The notes under the pieces are model-generated. The model was not told the DNA's origin and ran no database searches. It saw only the letters and a program-made list of their open reading frames with translations. Of a DNA stretch of 32,742 nt, positions 1-12,944 are shown in pieces. How positions within the stretch are numbered: the first letter of the stretch is position 1; each line of letters starts with the position of its first letter. The position numbers and the translations under genes are program-made. The DNA comes from a virus: positions 1-32,742 of IMG/VR virus record IMGVR_UViG_3300024256_000034. One strand, 5' to 3'.

Positions 1-3000
1 CAAACAATACGATTATGAATTGTTATTACGGTATACGATTGAATTATAGTTCGTTTAACGCTACTATTCAAAATAATATTATAGTAGATTGTACAAATGA
101 TTACTATGAAGATACAATTCCTAAAAATCCTACTTTTATAGGTAATATTTTTAGTGATGATGATATAGTTTCTTATGGTTATGACATGTCTAAGAATCAT
201 GTTTTAACAGATCCAGAACTAATTGATATAGACGGAAATGTCTTTATTCCTAGTTTGAGTTCGTCCGCAAAAAACAAGGGAACATTTGTTAACAGTTCTA
301 TTGACTATTATAATACAGATAGAATTGCTAATGACATTGGAGCCGTAAAGATTTCTGAATTTGAGAGTTCTAATGGAAATAATCTTACACTAGTTTCTGA
401 AATTGATTTTTCAAAAGAAGTATGACAGTATAGAACTTATCCCAGAGAAACAGTTCAAATTAAAAATAATTCTAATTATGAAATAACAAATATAAAAATT
501 ACCATACCTAGTTTAGACTTTATCCTATGAGAGCCAGGAAGCTTGTCGCCAAATGCGACAATACAAAGCGGAGAAAGCTTCCATGTCATGGTAGATTTTA
601 GACCACAAAGTATAGGCTTAATAACAGGAAGCATTCAAATTAGTTATGATATAGACGATTTGAGTTTTACAGAAGCTGTTTCGAACTGTATGCGAGGAAC
701 CGGCATAGCTATACCAGAAGCCGATTATTATGTGAGTACTACAGGTTCAAACGCAAATTCAGGAACCGAACTTTTTCCACTACAAACAATGAACGAAGCT
801 TTTGCTCAAGCAACTGCAGGCGATATGATTTTTGTTAGAGAAGGTATTTATGATGAAACTATAACTGGTAATATCAATAATTCTACTGCTAATAATTGAG
901 ATGATGCAATTCGTATGGTTGCTTATCCTGGCGAAGAGGTCGTAATAAGTCCATCTGGTGATGATAGATATTGTGCATATTTTACTGCAGCAGATGATAA
1001 ATATTTCTCATTAGAAGATCTTATCCTTGATGGCTCAAGAGTTTCTTATACGGATCTTTACTATACATCAGTTAAAGCTTTTGCTATTAGTAACAGAGCT
1101 ACCAACGGCAGGTTGTGGAACTGTGAAGTTAAGAACTATTATGTAGACGGGCTTTCTGCAGCAAGTATTGACGAGCCTGTTACGCTTGGTGGAAGTATAG
1201 GCTCATCTGGATGTGAAATCTTGTATTGTGATATTCATGATGTTTCAAGATATGGACTTTATCTCAGTTCGTATGATCACGGTTCTTACACTCGTCAAGC
1301 AAGCGCTTGTACATTTAAAGGAAATTATTTCCATCATTTAGGAAGAGGAACTTCTTCTGGATATAAATCGTATTCTTCATACGGCTTTCACTGCAATAAT
1401 GAAAATAACGGTTTGGATCTGAACAATAATGAATTTAGTGATAACCTAATTGATCATATTGGCAGCGCTGGAATTGTTTTGGCGGGTTTAACAAACTCAA
1501 AAATTTGAAATAACATTTTTATCAACTCTAAAGGTGGTATTTGGGCCAATTACGTCACATCCTTAAATAATGAAGTTTATAACAACACTATTATTAACTG
1601 CTATCAAGGAATTCGCATTAACAGTACTTCAACCGGAGATCTTTTCTACAATAATATTATTCAGTTTGGATCAGATTCTAGTTATGACATTTATGATCAA
1701 GGCGCCATCAGTGCAGATATAAAGTATAATATATACAGTGTGAGTCATGGCGTTTCTAGTATTTCTGCTGATAACTTTGCTGGAAATACCGGAATACATT
1801 CGTCTAATTATAGTTATAATAAATACGGAATATCTACTTATTATGGCACTCCCGTTACATTGGACTCAGGATTTACTAATTTCAACGGCGCATGAGTTAA
1901 CAGATTATCTGTTGACTTCTTTGGAATAGGAAGAACGTTAATGGATTTAGGCGCTGTTGATAGTTTCCATTCCGTTGACACTGGCGGAATTGATGGCGGT
2001 AGTAACGGAGGTAATCCTAAAAGTATAGAAGATTTGGAAAAAGATGAGATACAAGTATCAGAGATAGGCCTTTATGTCGAAAAGGTTCAGAACTATACTA
2101 ATTTTGGTCTCTATGATTTATATTATTCAGAGTATGAAGCTTTAGAATCACCGGTTGAATATTTAGAATTTTTCCCAGATATGGAGTATTATCAACATTA
2201 TTTTTTCATGCCCGGTCTTATTGACCACAAGTGGTATATTGGATCAGATAAGTTATCTGCCCCATGGGCATATAATTGAGAAGGTGAATTAGTCTTGGGG
2301 TCACATGCACCGGTATGAGTACATTTTGGAGCATTACATTATAACCAATTTTATGATAATATGTTTCTGGATATTGCGAATCAATTTTCAAGTATTTCTA
2401 AAATCGTAAATGCTTATAATGTGGAGGCTGTTCATAGTGATACAAAAACAAATTTAGATAATTTATGAGAAAATTATATTGAATATGAAAAGTCTATTTT
2501 AGATTCTTTAGAAAAAAATCATAAAGATTCCGAGACATTACTTCAGAAGTTGAATGAAATAAATAGTTTTAGACCAAAAATAAATACTATAAAAAATATC
2601 TATAACCTAGATACAGACCTAGTTTCTGCCTATTTAATAAATTCTAAAACAAAAAATACATTTGATATTTCTGAAAGTGTGTCGTTTGATAATGATTTAT
2701 GAAAATTAAAATTAGACCCTATTAAAAATATAATTCCAGATTATAAACTATCTTTAAAAGATAAATTTAAAATTGTAATTATGTCTACGGGAATAACGCT
2801 ATCTGAATTTGAATATCTTAATAGAATGGGTATTAAATTAAATTTAAGTGACATAGATTCCGATCCTAATATTTTAATAAATAATATTGTAAACGCGGAA
2901 ATAGTTTTTGATAAGAAATATATTATCGAAAATTATATTTTAGACGGAGAAGAACTATCAATCTTTTTTAATAAAAAAATGTTAAAAAAAGAAATTAAAA

Positions 3001-3218
3001 ATGTAACAGAATGCATAATATATCCAAATTATTTTGAAAAGATTTATATTGATATATCATTTTCTGTTTTACACGATTATTTAAAAACTAATTTACCTAT
3101 GGGAAAGGAAATGCGAGAAAACTTTGTCGGCACAAAGCAACTCGGTTCGATATATAAGAAGAGTGCAATTACGGTCGTTGAACCTAATACAACTTCAAAG
3201 AAAGAGGAAATTTGATAA
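1..3218 (+). CDS. Tailspike-like protein with two right-handed beta-helix units (5' partial, TGA=Trp)
   Basis: The gene is open from the left edge (first full codon at base 3) to TAA at 3216, about 1072 residues, with TGA read as Trp at several sites (e.g. 423, 528, 897, 1506, 2277, 3213). The window opens in the last turns of one parallel beta-helix, ending in the usual 'DP.L.D.DG..F.P...S.A.N.G ... DIGAV' pattern. An Ig-like segment follows (about 480-715; PGSLSPN, VDFRPQSIG, GTGIA) of the ASH/choice-of-anchor-D type. Next comes a second beta-helix that begins YYVSTTGSNANSGTE and ends in DLGAVDSF near 1970. The C-terminal third (2000-3215) is unlike these and partly helical. The family acts as a surface-exposed receptor-binding spike, often on polysaccharide; no catalytic residues can be assigned here. 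It overlaps the next start by one base (TAATG). The fold is well supported; the enzymatic role is not. Confidence 0.8.
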
Positions 3219-4408
3219 TGCCAGATAATATTAGCGAAGCAACAAAACAGAACTTTATTCAGCTTAAAAATTATATGCATACATATAAACCGCTATATTC
3301 TAAAATTATCGGAAAAGGAGAAGCTTTATTCGCTTCGATTACGGGAGATGATTTAGAAGATACCGTAAAAGAATCTATTTTTGAAGGGTTTTATAAAGCA
3401 AAGGAATGATATAATTTTTATTCTGTTCTGGAAGAAAAATTTAACTTATCTTCGGATATAGATTTGACTGAAAATACGGGTATTAAAGCGCTTTTGGGTT
3501 CTTTAGAATTCTCAATTCGAGGCCTAAAAGATCAAACGAAGAATCTATTAGAAACGGTCTCTGCTGTAACATATAGTCTTTCTTCGAATTCTTTTTGAGG
3601 CTTTGAGATGCAGAGTGACATGTGATTAGATAATTTGTATGATCAAATAAGTTTATTAGATGAATTGTATGGGGAGCAGATTAATAAAAATATTTTAGAT
3701 ACCCTCTCTGCTATTTCAGCGAATACGGTTCAATTAGAAGAAATTTATGATAATTTAAATTCTTTAAAACTTACACAAAGTTTTGGAATCTATAAATCAA
3801 ATAAAAATATAGATAAAGATAGAATCATTATTAATTTAGTTTCTTTAAATGCCACAACGCCTATTGATGCAGATGTTACAGAAAATTTAGAATTTAAAAA
3901 CGGTCTATCCCAGCTATCATTCGACGACGGTCTTCCTGAGGGAAATTACTTATTAAGTTTTTCAAATAAAAATACAATTGAATTATCTAATATGATTTCA
4001 TTAGAAGACGGAAGATATAGCGTTCGGAAGGTTGATAGAAATATTATTGGTTGATTGATTAATTATGAGTATCCGATAATTCGATTTGAGTCGGGAGAAT
4101 CTCGCGATATTATTACAATTGGTAATAGTTTTGATGTTTTTTTTAATAGTAGTTTAAACTTTGCGGCATATGATTACTACATAGAGCCTTTCTCTGTTTT
4201 TATGGAAGCTAAAATAAATAAAGCAGATGCTATTTATGACTTCTTCTATGGCGACTATATAGATGAACTAGTTGACGAATCGGATGAAAAAACCATATAT
4301 AATAGAAAGATATATGACGTTGATGACAAATTATTAGCGATATATAAAATGACCGTAAGAAAAAACGAAAATGGTATTCCAGACATTCAATACGAGAAGA
4401 TACAATAA
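3218..4408 (+). CDS. Unknown 396-aa probable virion protein
   Basis: It starts at ATG 3218, which shares its A with the TAA of the tailspike gene, so the two are probably translationally coupled. It ends at TAA 4406. In-frame TGA (Trp) codons occur at 3407, about 3597, 3623 and 4052. The first half looks alpha-helical (a Leu, Glu and Asn-rich stretch around residues 110-190). The second half looks beta-rich, with motifs such as LPEGNYLLSFSN and RFESGESRDIITIGNSF. I do not recognise a family. Its position between a tailspike and a giant tail or baseplate protein, three bases before the latter, suggests a virion component, perhaps a connector or chaperone for the spike. Confidence 0.75.
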
Positions 4409-4411
4409 ATT

Positions 4412-7400
4412 ATGCCAATAAATAATACTTTTACAATTGATTCATTATCCGCTTATGATTCTTTATTAAAGCAGAAAAATAAAAATGTATTACAGCAAGA
4501 TTTAAAATCTATAAAAAAACACATTGATTATTCTGACTTTAATAATTGAGTTCAATTTGGCAGTTCTCAATTGGAAGTTAATTCTGCTATTGTTGATATT
4601 GTACAAGATTATCCAGACTATGAAGAATATTTTAATGATGACACAGAATATATTATTAATGAAAATGGGGAGTGGTCTGGCTTTTTTGATAATAATCAAA
4701 TCGAATGAACTATTGATAGTATTACATCAGAAGCCGCAGACCATCATGCTTATTTTTGAGATGATGCTTATGTATTAACAAATGTATATGGTATAGGTAG
4801 TAATACTATCGAAACAGAAGTGGATAATCCATTTTCGTTATTGGGAGCAGGAGCTTATTCTTGACGTTCTAAAAATACAAATAATGGTGTAAATTTTCAC
4901 ATATATTACCCTCATTATAATGATGTTTCTACAAAACAAACAATTGATCATACAGATAAAGACGCTTTTTATAGGTATACAGTCTTTGTAAAATCTAATT
5001 TTGATTATGATCCAGGATCTATCACTGCTGCTCCGGGATTTCATTTTAAGACTCATCATTATAATAAACAATATAATGCATTAATGAAAAATTATAGTAC
5101 AGAAACTTATATAACTCCTTCTGATACTTATGGCGGGCACAATCAAAGTTTCTTTAAATATGTTAATTTTAGCAATCTCGAGCACGATTCTATGTCATCA
5201 CTGTCTGCGCATAGATGATATTTATTTGTTGGATATTATTGTCCTCGCGGTTATGATTTTTCTGATAAATCGGTTTCTAGTTGTATTTATGATGTTGCAG
5301 AAAAATATAAATTTGGCGATATTCATGGTATAGACATTAGAGATATCGCGCCATTATCGGAAGACGAAGAAAATGAAATTTATGATTACGGCTGTTTAAA
5401 TACTTATTTTGCAGGAGAAGCTATTACGTCAACAGGTGATCTTTCTGTTTGAAATCCACGAGTTGATAAGCTTGATGGGAATGAACCTAGTATTGATGAT
5501 ATTTTAGATAATAAATTTTATCCAAAAAATTATTGAGAAAAAAATGATGATGTGGAACTTTTATGGGATATTAATCAAGAAGAAGATAAACTATCATTAA
5601 CCTCGTTAAATACATCGAATTATGGCGGAGTTTGATATAATTTTTCAAATTCTAATTCGCCTTTAAAGAAAAATACGGAATATCAGATAAGTTTGTCTAT
5701 CAGTTCTTATACTGGTAATTGGAATCTTTATTTAAATCAAAGACAAGATGGGACTTTAGCGTTACCAATTAGCGGAGCGACTACGCAAATAACAATAGGC
5801 AGTGATATAACTACCGGAGATTATTCTTGAACGTTTATCACTCCGGACTTAGATTTATTAGAACTAGATCCGGGGAATACTACTTATCCTACGCCTATTT
5901 CTAATTATAATCTACATTTAAATAGTGCGATTGCGACACAAAATGAAATTATTATAGATAATATTTCTATAAAAGAGCTTTCAACAACCGCTTCTGACCA
6001 TAATAAATTAAATGTAGTAACAAATGAAAATTTTATTTCAGAGTATCTTGGATGGCGGGAATCTTCTTCTCATTATAGTGATTATGTTTTAAGAAATGAA
6101 TTATCGGTTTCTTCTATAACAGCCACTATTACGGGGACAACATATGGTAATAGTACCAGCGGAACTGAATATACAGTAGTTATACCTTATTTAGAACGGT
6201 TAACAAACGAATTCGGAACTAATTCTTTATTAAGACCAGAAGACATCGCTGTTTTAGAAGAATTGTTGACTAATGCATCAAACTTTGATAATGCAAATGC
6301 AAATTCGGTAGTTAATTCTATACCAACTGTCGTTTCAGAAGTTAATGACGAGCTAGATAGCTTGCTAAAAATAATTGGGCATGGTTTTGATAATTTCTTA
6401 ATAGCATTAAATGATTATAAGAAGATGTATAATTTTTCTTATAAAATGGACGAGATGCCAAATATAACCGTTCTCGACGCTTTAATTAAAAATATGGGCT
6501 TTGATAATATAGTCAATAATCTTAACTATAATATTATTCAAAAAGAAATTTTCTTTGATGGTAATTCATACTCAAAAACGGATTTAGAAAAACTAATAAA
6601 GATGTTTTTTGTTAATAATATTATTTATATTCTTAAATCAAAAGGCACGCGAGAAAGTATTAGATCATTTATTAGATTGCTTGGTTGACCCGAGAATTTA
6701 ATTTCTATTACGGAGCATATGGAGCTAGCAGAAAATATATCAGATTTAGAATATATTTATGATGAATTATATTTTAAAAAATATCCAATTTATTCAAACG
6801 GTGAAATAAAAGATATTAGCAGAACAAGTGCAGCCGGTAATAATATGATATATCACTTCGGTTTGTCTAACGTGGCCGGTATTAAAGACGGGACTTGTGA
6901 CGATTACGAAATTTTATCAGTAGACCACATAGGGTCGCAGGATATTAAGTTGAGTGTGAGCGCTAGCATTAGTAGTTTAGTTGTCAGTTATGATACTATT
7001 CCTATTTATTATACTTTTCCTTTGACGAGTAATGATTGAAGTCTTATAGATGATTATGAGCCTTTGTGCTTGATGTTTACAAGAGTTTCGAATAAGAATT
7101 ATATCTCTTTAAGTTATGTTATGCCCCAAATGAAATTAATAAATAGTGATAATTATACAAGCTTAACTGCGTATAATTACAGGGACAATATTTTAAATAC
7201 GACATATGAATTTGTGGTGTCAGTCGATTATAATTTTATGAATCTTAATCTAACTTGCGGCGATGCCGCGGCATCATCGAGTTTAGCTCATTACGCTTTA
7301 AAATTTATAGATGAACCTAACATTACAGAATTTAATTCGTTGTCTGCGGGCTTTATTAAAAATTTAGATTTATTAAAGTGAGATGCGACGAATAATTTTT

Positions 7401-9409
7401 CAGATATTTATATGTTTAGAAGTTATGCAGCAGAAGTTGAAGGCTTAGAAATTTTAAATAGTATTCCACTGAGAGACTCTTTAACGAGTTCTAGTACAGG
7501 AAGTATCGTATTAAAAGATATCCAATTTATTAAACAGCATAAACTATCTTTGAATTCTGGAATTATGCCGAGTTTCGAGGGCATTTTTATTGATGATATA
7601 AATAATGATTTTGCAGAGAATAAAATCAGAGCGAATGATTTATTAAAAATAAATATTAATCCTACAGATGTAATTAATCAGTTTATCGACGGCGTCTTAG
7701 CAGCTTCTTATAATATAGAAAACCTAGACGCGGTTTATGCAAAAGCATCAGATATGTATTCAGGACGTTGAAGCGAGCTCAGAACTTTAAAAGATAGAAT
7801 AACATTGTTTTTAAATACATATGAAGATTCTATAGATGTAAATACTTTTTTCGATGTAGTTTCAAAGGGCTATTCTAACAATATTTTTACTTTGATTAAA
7901 AATCTATTGGTTCCAGCCAAAGCAAATTTAGAATTTGGTTTGGTAGTAGAGAATGATAAATTATATGATAAAAAATATGCTTGAAAAGAATTAGAAAATT
8001 CTCAAGAAGTAAAAACATCTACTACAGAACATGGCATTTCGCATGAATCAGAAGATGTATTATTGGACGGCGAAGTCATAAGCGAAGTAAATACAGATTC
8101 AAATTTATTTACAGATAAAGCTGATATTAATTTGACAATCGAATCTACTACCGGCCTTGCCTTAAACTTGTCTAGTAATTTTATTTATAATATAAATGGA
8201 TCAGAAGGTACAAATAATTATCTTGCAAACGGAGAAGACGATATTTATAATGTAATCCGAGGAGAAGGATTGGTTATTAATATTGATGACGGAGATGCAA
8301 CAAGATTAATAACTTTTAATACAGAATACGAAACCTATGATAATATTTATATCGATTTAAACAAATGATGTTTAAGCAAGAAAATCTTTCAAGGTAATGA
8401 AAAGCAAATGATAGAGCTTGAATATTATTATAAGTATGATGGGGCAGAATTTGTTTTATTTTCCACTACGGCTTCTCTGAGCCCTCGATATGGAACTAAT
8501 ACGTGGGATTCGCCTAGTATTAAATGAAATATTTCTGCTGATAATATTATAGAAAATCCAGCTCATAAAGAATATTCTAAATTGGTTGTTAATAATGATA
8601 GTAATGAACTATTGGGTATTTCAGACGAAAATATATTAGAAATAGGTTTGGATAGATTTGGATTTAGCCTTCCTTATAGTAATGTTAATATGACGATTCC
8701 TTTTGGAGATGTTGATCTTCTTGAACCTGCTATAAATATTTTAAATCTGAGCGCCGATGATATTTCTAATAATAATGCAACAAATATTACAGTTAAATTA
8801 GATGAATATGGAAGACGTACTTTAACGTATAAAATTAATGATAATATCAATCTAAGCGCAGATGAAACTGTCATTCAAGCTAATGGCTCTTTAAATTTTG
8901 GAGATTCGCTTGGTAGTAGTGGAGACGAAGAAATTATTATAAGTATTTTTGCTTCGGATTCATACGAAGGAGAAAAAGGTAACGGATTAAAATTCGGTAT
9001 TGAATATGATAATAATATTGCAGGTTATGCAATTTCTGAGGTAGACAAAAATAAAAATGTTACAGTAAAAGTAGCAGAAGTTCCCTATACTTTATGAAAA
9101 ATTAGAGATTGTTTAGATAATAAGCAAATTGATAATGTTTTAAATATAACTTCTCTAAAAACTTCTTTAGATGGCATTATAGATTCAGGAATAACAGCTG
9201 ATGAATATTGACAATCTTATTTGCTTGGTGAGGTTTACTTAAAAAATGGATCAGGCAAGAATAAACAATCGAACAAAGTTTATAAAATCAAAATCAATAA
9301 TATATATAATTTAGACGATAGTATAGAATTACCTATACTATTTAAAGAAAAATCTAATATTATTGATGAAAATATTACGTTTGAAGAAAATCAAAAAAAT
9401 AATAAATAA
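4412..9409 (+). CDS. Giant 1665-aa tail/baseplate structural protein with jelly-roll carbohydrate-binding-like domain
   Basis: One frame is open from ATG 4412 to TAA 9407 when TGA is Trp; I read it codon by codon from 4412 to about 6270. Residues about 400-520 resemble a jelly-roll carbohydrate-binding module of the type common in phage tail proteins (NYGGVWYNF at the start, IIIDNISIKEL at the end). Around residues 740-759, ILKSKGTRESIRSFIRLLGW matches the 'SKGT..S...L..L.G' motif seen in large tail or baseplate proteins of T4-like and other myophages. Near the C-terminus (about residues 1520-1600), GEKGNGLKFGIEYDN followed by VTVKVAE resembles the G.GN.I.V...T...I repeats of tail sheath-like and adhesin domains. 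The exact virion location is inferred from these motifs and the neighbours. It is too large and too divergent to match to a named T4 gene product. Confidence 0.8.
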
Positions 9410-9423
9410 TTGGAGAATAAATA

Positions 9424-10038
9424 ATGGCTTTTTTATCAAGTACTGATAACATTATCGACGCCGTTTTGACAAGAAAAGGTCGCGAGCTTTTAGCTAAAGG
9501 TGAATTCAAGATTACAAAATATGCGTTTTCTGATGATGCCATTAATTATGCATTATATGATGCAAACGCCGGCTCAGACGCAGATGCAGATATTTTAAGT
9601 CTGCCTATTTTAGAGCCAAGTACTAACGATGGAGCTTTGCATTCATTATTAGTCACTATGCCGGCAGGAAGTCATATAATGTCTTGGATCCAAGTAAATC
9701 CGGTCGCAGCTTCTATTACCAAAGATGGTTCAGGAGCCGATACTTTTTCGCTTTTCGTAAAGTCAATGAATACAGATTTTGTAGAAGAAGATTACACAAT
9801 AATTGATGTTAGTAACTCTGAGAGTTTTGCTGAAAATATTTGATTTAAAGTTCAAGGCGCTGACGGAGTTTCAGGAAGATATATCGGATTTGGATATAAA
9901 GGCGATGTAAATATCATAAGCGATATTACGTATACTTTTAAGGTGCAAGGTATTTCTTCAGGATTAATTTCCGATGAGATTACCCTTTCTGTTGCAGCTT
10001 TTGCTGGTAGCACTCAACCCGTTCAACCAACATCATAA
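9424..10038 (+). CDS. Conserved phage structural protein (TRKGRELLAKG family)
   Basis: It starts at ATG 9424 behind TTGGAG at 9411-9416, which serves as the ribosome binding site, and ends at TAA 10036 (204 aa). TGA at 9841 is read as Trp. The N-terminus (STDNIIDAVLTRKGRELLAK, then FKITKYAFSDDAINYALYD) is a conserved signature I associate with a tail or virion protein of large myophages and marine T4-like phages. The second half is beta-rich (YIGFGYKGDVNII, ITYTFKVQGISSG). It is the first of six consecutive small structural genes. Its exact place in the virion is not known to me. Confidence 0.8.
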
Positions 10039-10060
10039 TTAGAGCTTAAGGAAGAAAATA

Positions 10061-10828
10061 ATGGCTTATACATACAAAAAGTTTGTTAGTGATACGGATA
10101 CCAAGATAAAAGAAAATCAGAGAGTACTTACAGAATTTACTACTGATACTTCTACTGTCGATGGATCAACTAGCGCTTTAATTAATACTATTGCAGATTT
10201 TGGCTCTACTAGCGCAGATGATGCATGAGTTGGCGGTCCAACTAAGGGAAATTTATATAATTATCTTGCTGCAAAATTTTATGACGGCAGTAATATTTTA
10301 GATTCTGGTGGCAATGCAATTACAATAGCAGGAATTTCAATTCTTGATAGCAGTGTCTTTTCAGATAAAGTAGCTTGTAATTCAACATTCGATTGCGCCG
10401 GATCATATACATTAAGTGCTTCTGATGGATCTAGTGATCCAAACACTTGTTTGATTATTAATGCGGCTTCTGTAACCGGGTCTGCTTTCTTGGATTACGG
10501 ATTGTTTGTCTTTGATCTTAGTACGAATAATCTTGGAGCTACTGTAACAGGAGACGCTTCTGAATATGTAACATCATATATTTATTTTTGTAGAGCACAT
10601 ATGGATGAATACAATTATTCGCTTAATAGTACCTTTTCCACTTCGGCAGATGCACACGCAGGAACATATAGGATAAATGACGATTTAGCTGGCGATCCAA
10701 GAACTTATATTACTGGCGTAGGCTTGTATAATGATTCTGGAGATTTATTAGCCGTCGCAAAGACTAACGTTCCTAGACTTAAAAATGATGAAAACGAGAC
10801 TTTATTTAGAATTAAAGTATCTATTTAA
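10061..10828 (+). CDS. Structural protein with C-terminal TYITGVGLYND motif (paralogous array member)
   Basis: ATG 10061 lies behind AAGGAAG (10048-10054) and the gene ends at TAA 10826 (255 aa). One TGA is read as Trp near 10226. The first half is Ser, Thr, Asp and Gly-rich and beta-like. The C-terminus reads DPRTYITGVGLYNDSGDLLA, then VAKTNVPRL, and ends FRIKVSI. The same C-terminal block recurs in the genes ending at 11993 and 14755, so these three proteins share at least one domain. The role is inferred: virion (tail or baseplate) protein. The shared block may be a docking or oligomerisation element; there is no direct evidence for that. Confidence 0.78.
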
Positions 10829-10862
10829 TATTTAGAACATTGAATTATGGTAATAAATAAAT

Positions 10863-11993
10863 ATGCCAAAGATAAACGGATCTGATATAAATTATGATGC
10901 AATTACAAATCTAAACGATTTATACAACGTTAATAAAAAAAATGTTTTATTAACAGACGTTACTTATAATAAATTAGAAGAAATTTTTGAAGAGACTTCG
11001 CAAGAGGTCTCTTTTATTAATAATGATGCAGATAATGGCCCAAAATTTATAGACGCCTTCACTCTTAAATCTGATGCAGATTGGAGTGTAACTTCTCATA
11101 ATTTACTTACGGAAGATGCGGAAACGTTTTCTGAGTTTTCTTCTTCGTCTTTATGATTTGCTTTTCATTCTATGTTTTTTTCAGATAGAGACCCTTCTTT
11201 GTCCGGAACAATTAAGCACCCTTGAAAGACATCGACCGTAAGTACCATCCATTGTGTTCATTTGTCTAATGAATTATTCAAAGACTATTTGATTGGATTC
11301 GAAAATGAATTAATTTTTTCTTTAACGGGCGAGTTATCTGATGAAACTTTTGGTATTTTAGGGTTTTCGCCATATGAATACGAAGAACTTGTGTTTACAG
11401 ATGAATTAACTCAAGCCATTTTTCCAACTCATTTTGGAGAGAATCAAATAGCTATAGAAAAATATGAGAAATTATCTATTTCTTATTCAATCGTATCGGC
11501 AAGATTTTATTATGGTACTGGATTGGAAGATTACGAGATAGCAAGAGGTATTTTATTTAATGATTATGGCTTTTTAGCATTTTTTGATTTAGAAACGTCG
11601 GTCCATATTACAAATTGGGACGATATGAGAGTCGGTGCCGCAAATTCAAGCGTTACTGGATCAGAAAATATTCCCGCATTATATCTAAATAATAATAGTA
11701 TATTGTATAAAAAATATTATTATGATAATAAATTTGATATAACATGCCCTTGATATGATTGCAATTATACATCTAATTCGACTGCTATCTCCGGAGAAAG
11801 CTATATGTTTTCAACAATAGATAAAATAAACGATTTAGCTCTATTAGATGAGACTTCGAGGCCTAGGACTTATATTAATAATATTTTATTGTTTGATGAT
11901 TATAATAATTTATTAGCAAAATGTTCCTTGCCTGTTCCGATTAAAAAAGATTATCTAAATGAATATAAGTTTAAATTAAAGGTAAGAAGATAA
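10863..11993 (+). CDS. Structural protein with RTYINNILLFDD C-terminal motif (paralogous array member)
   Basis: It runs from ATG 10863 to TAA 11991 (376 aa). TGA is read as Trp at 11154, 11223 and about 11751, which joins three shorter open stretches in the same frame. The C-terminus RPRTYINNILLFDDYNNLLA, followed by a VPIKKD..NEYKFKLKV tail, is the same block as in the 255-aa upstream gene and the 297-aa gene ending at 14755. The central part (ELVFTDELTQAIFPTHFGEN, ARGILFNDYGFLAFFDLET) also looks like a phage structural domain. The stop TAA directly abuts the next ATG at 11994. No enzymatic motif is visible. Confidence 0.76.
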
Positions 11994-12941
11994 ATGGCGC
12001 TTATTTCATCCCCAACTAGTATCGCTACGGGCGAAGCCTTAAGCGCAGATCAAGTTCGTGATATTTATACGCAACTTACTGATGGTGCAGGCTGAGTGTC
12101 GTTATATGGTATTTCTGCGACAACCTTATCTTCTACCGAAGAAAGTATAAATATCCAGTTCGCGCAACTACAAATGGTACCTATGTGCGGCTTAGATGAT
12201 TACCATATCTTAAATCATAACGATACACGCCCTCGGGATGTTATTGCAAGATATTCTGAGCTTGATGACTCTATGGTTTTTTCTTCGGTTTCGGGATCAT
12301 CTAGATTGGTTTTAGTTACTCATATAGAAAGAAATACGGATAAATATTATCAGAAACTAGTATTCAAACATAAATATACGGATACTTATAATTATAATGT
12401 AATTTGCCAACCACCTTACTTTACAACAGAAAATCTTTATTCAAAGAAGGTCTTTATGTGAGAAACGCTGGGGCTGTCCATACTAGCAGAGTATCCGACT
12501 TTCAAAACTTCATCGGGTTCAATTACATCGCTTGTCGACGCGGATAGCACTGAGACATCTTATGCTGCTCACGCATTAAATATATATGATCAGTTAAGGG
12601 ATGGAAATTATAATATTAATGTAGACCTTGCGTCTCAATACAATTTATTTATAGACAAGCAAATTGATAAAAATACAAAAATTAATACAATAGAATATTT
12701 AAGGCTCAGTGATGTGAATTCTTTTTTATATGGTTTAGATATAGATTTAATATTAAAAAAGAATGAATATTATCCAAACGATTATAAATATAATATTTTC
12801 TTTGCAACAGGAAAATACAATCAATTACTTGGGCTATTTTATCATTATTGTTGTAAAATAATAAGTTTAAAAGTAAATGATACTGAATTTAAATGATACG
12901 CGGTAGGCAATATTCAAACTTGAACGACAGAAAGTGGATAA
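11994..12941 (+). CDS. Structural protein, MALISSPTSI type
   Basis: ATG 11994 immediately follows the previous TAA, so coupling is likely. The gene ends at TAA 12939 (315 aa) and needs TGA=Trp at about 12093, 12459, 12894 and 12921. Its N-terminus (MALISSPTSIATGEALS...IYTQLTDG) resembles that of the next gene (MGLITAPSSLVDGYKPL...IYKSLTAG), so the two are probably related at the N-terminal end. It lacks the TYIxxxxLY C-terminal block of its neighbours. A cluster of Cys (YHYCCKI) lies near the C-terminus, with no clear metal-site pattern. Probable virion protein; family unknown to me. Confidence 0.74.
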
Positions 12942-12944
12942 ATA

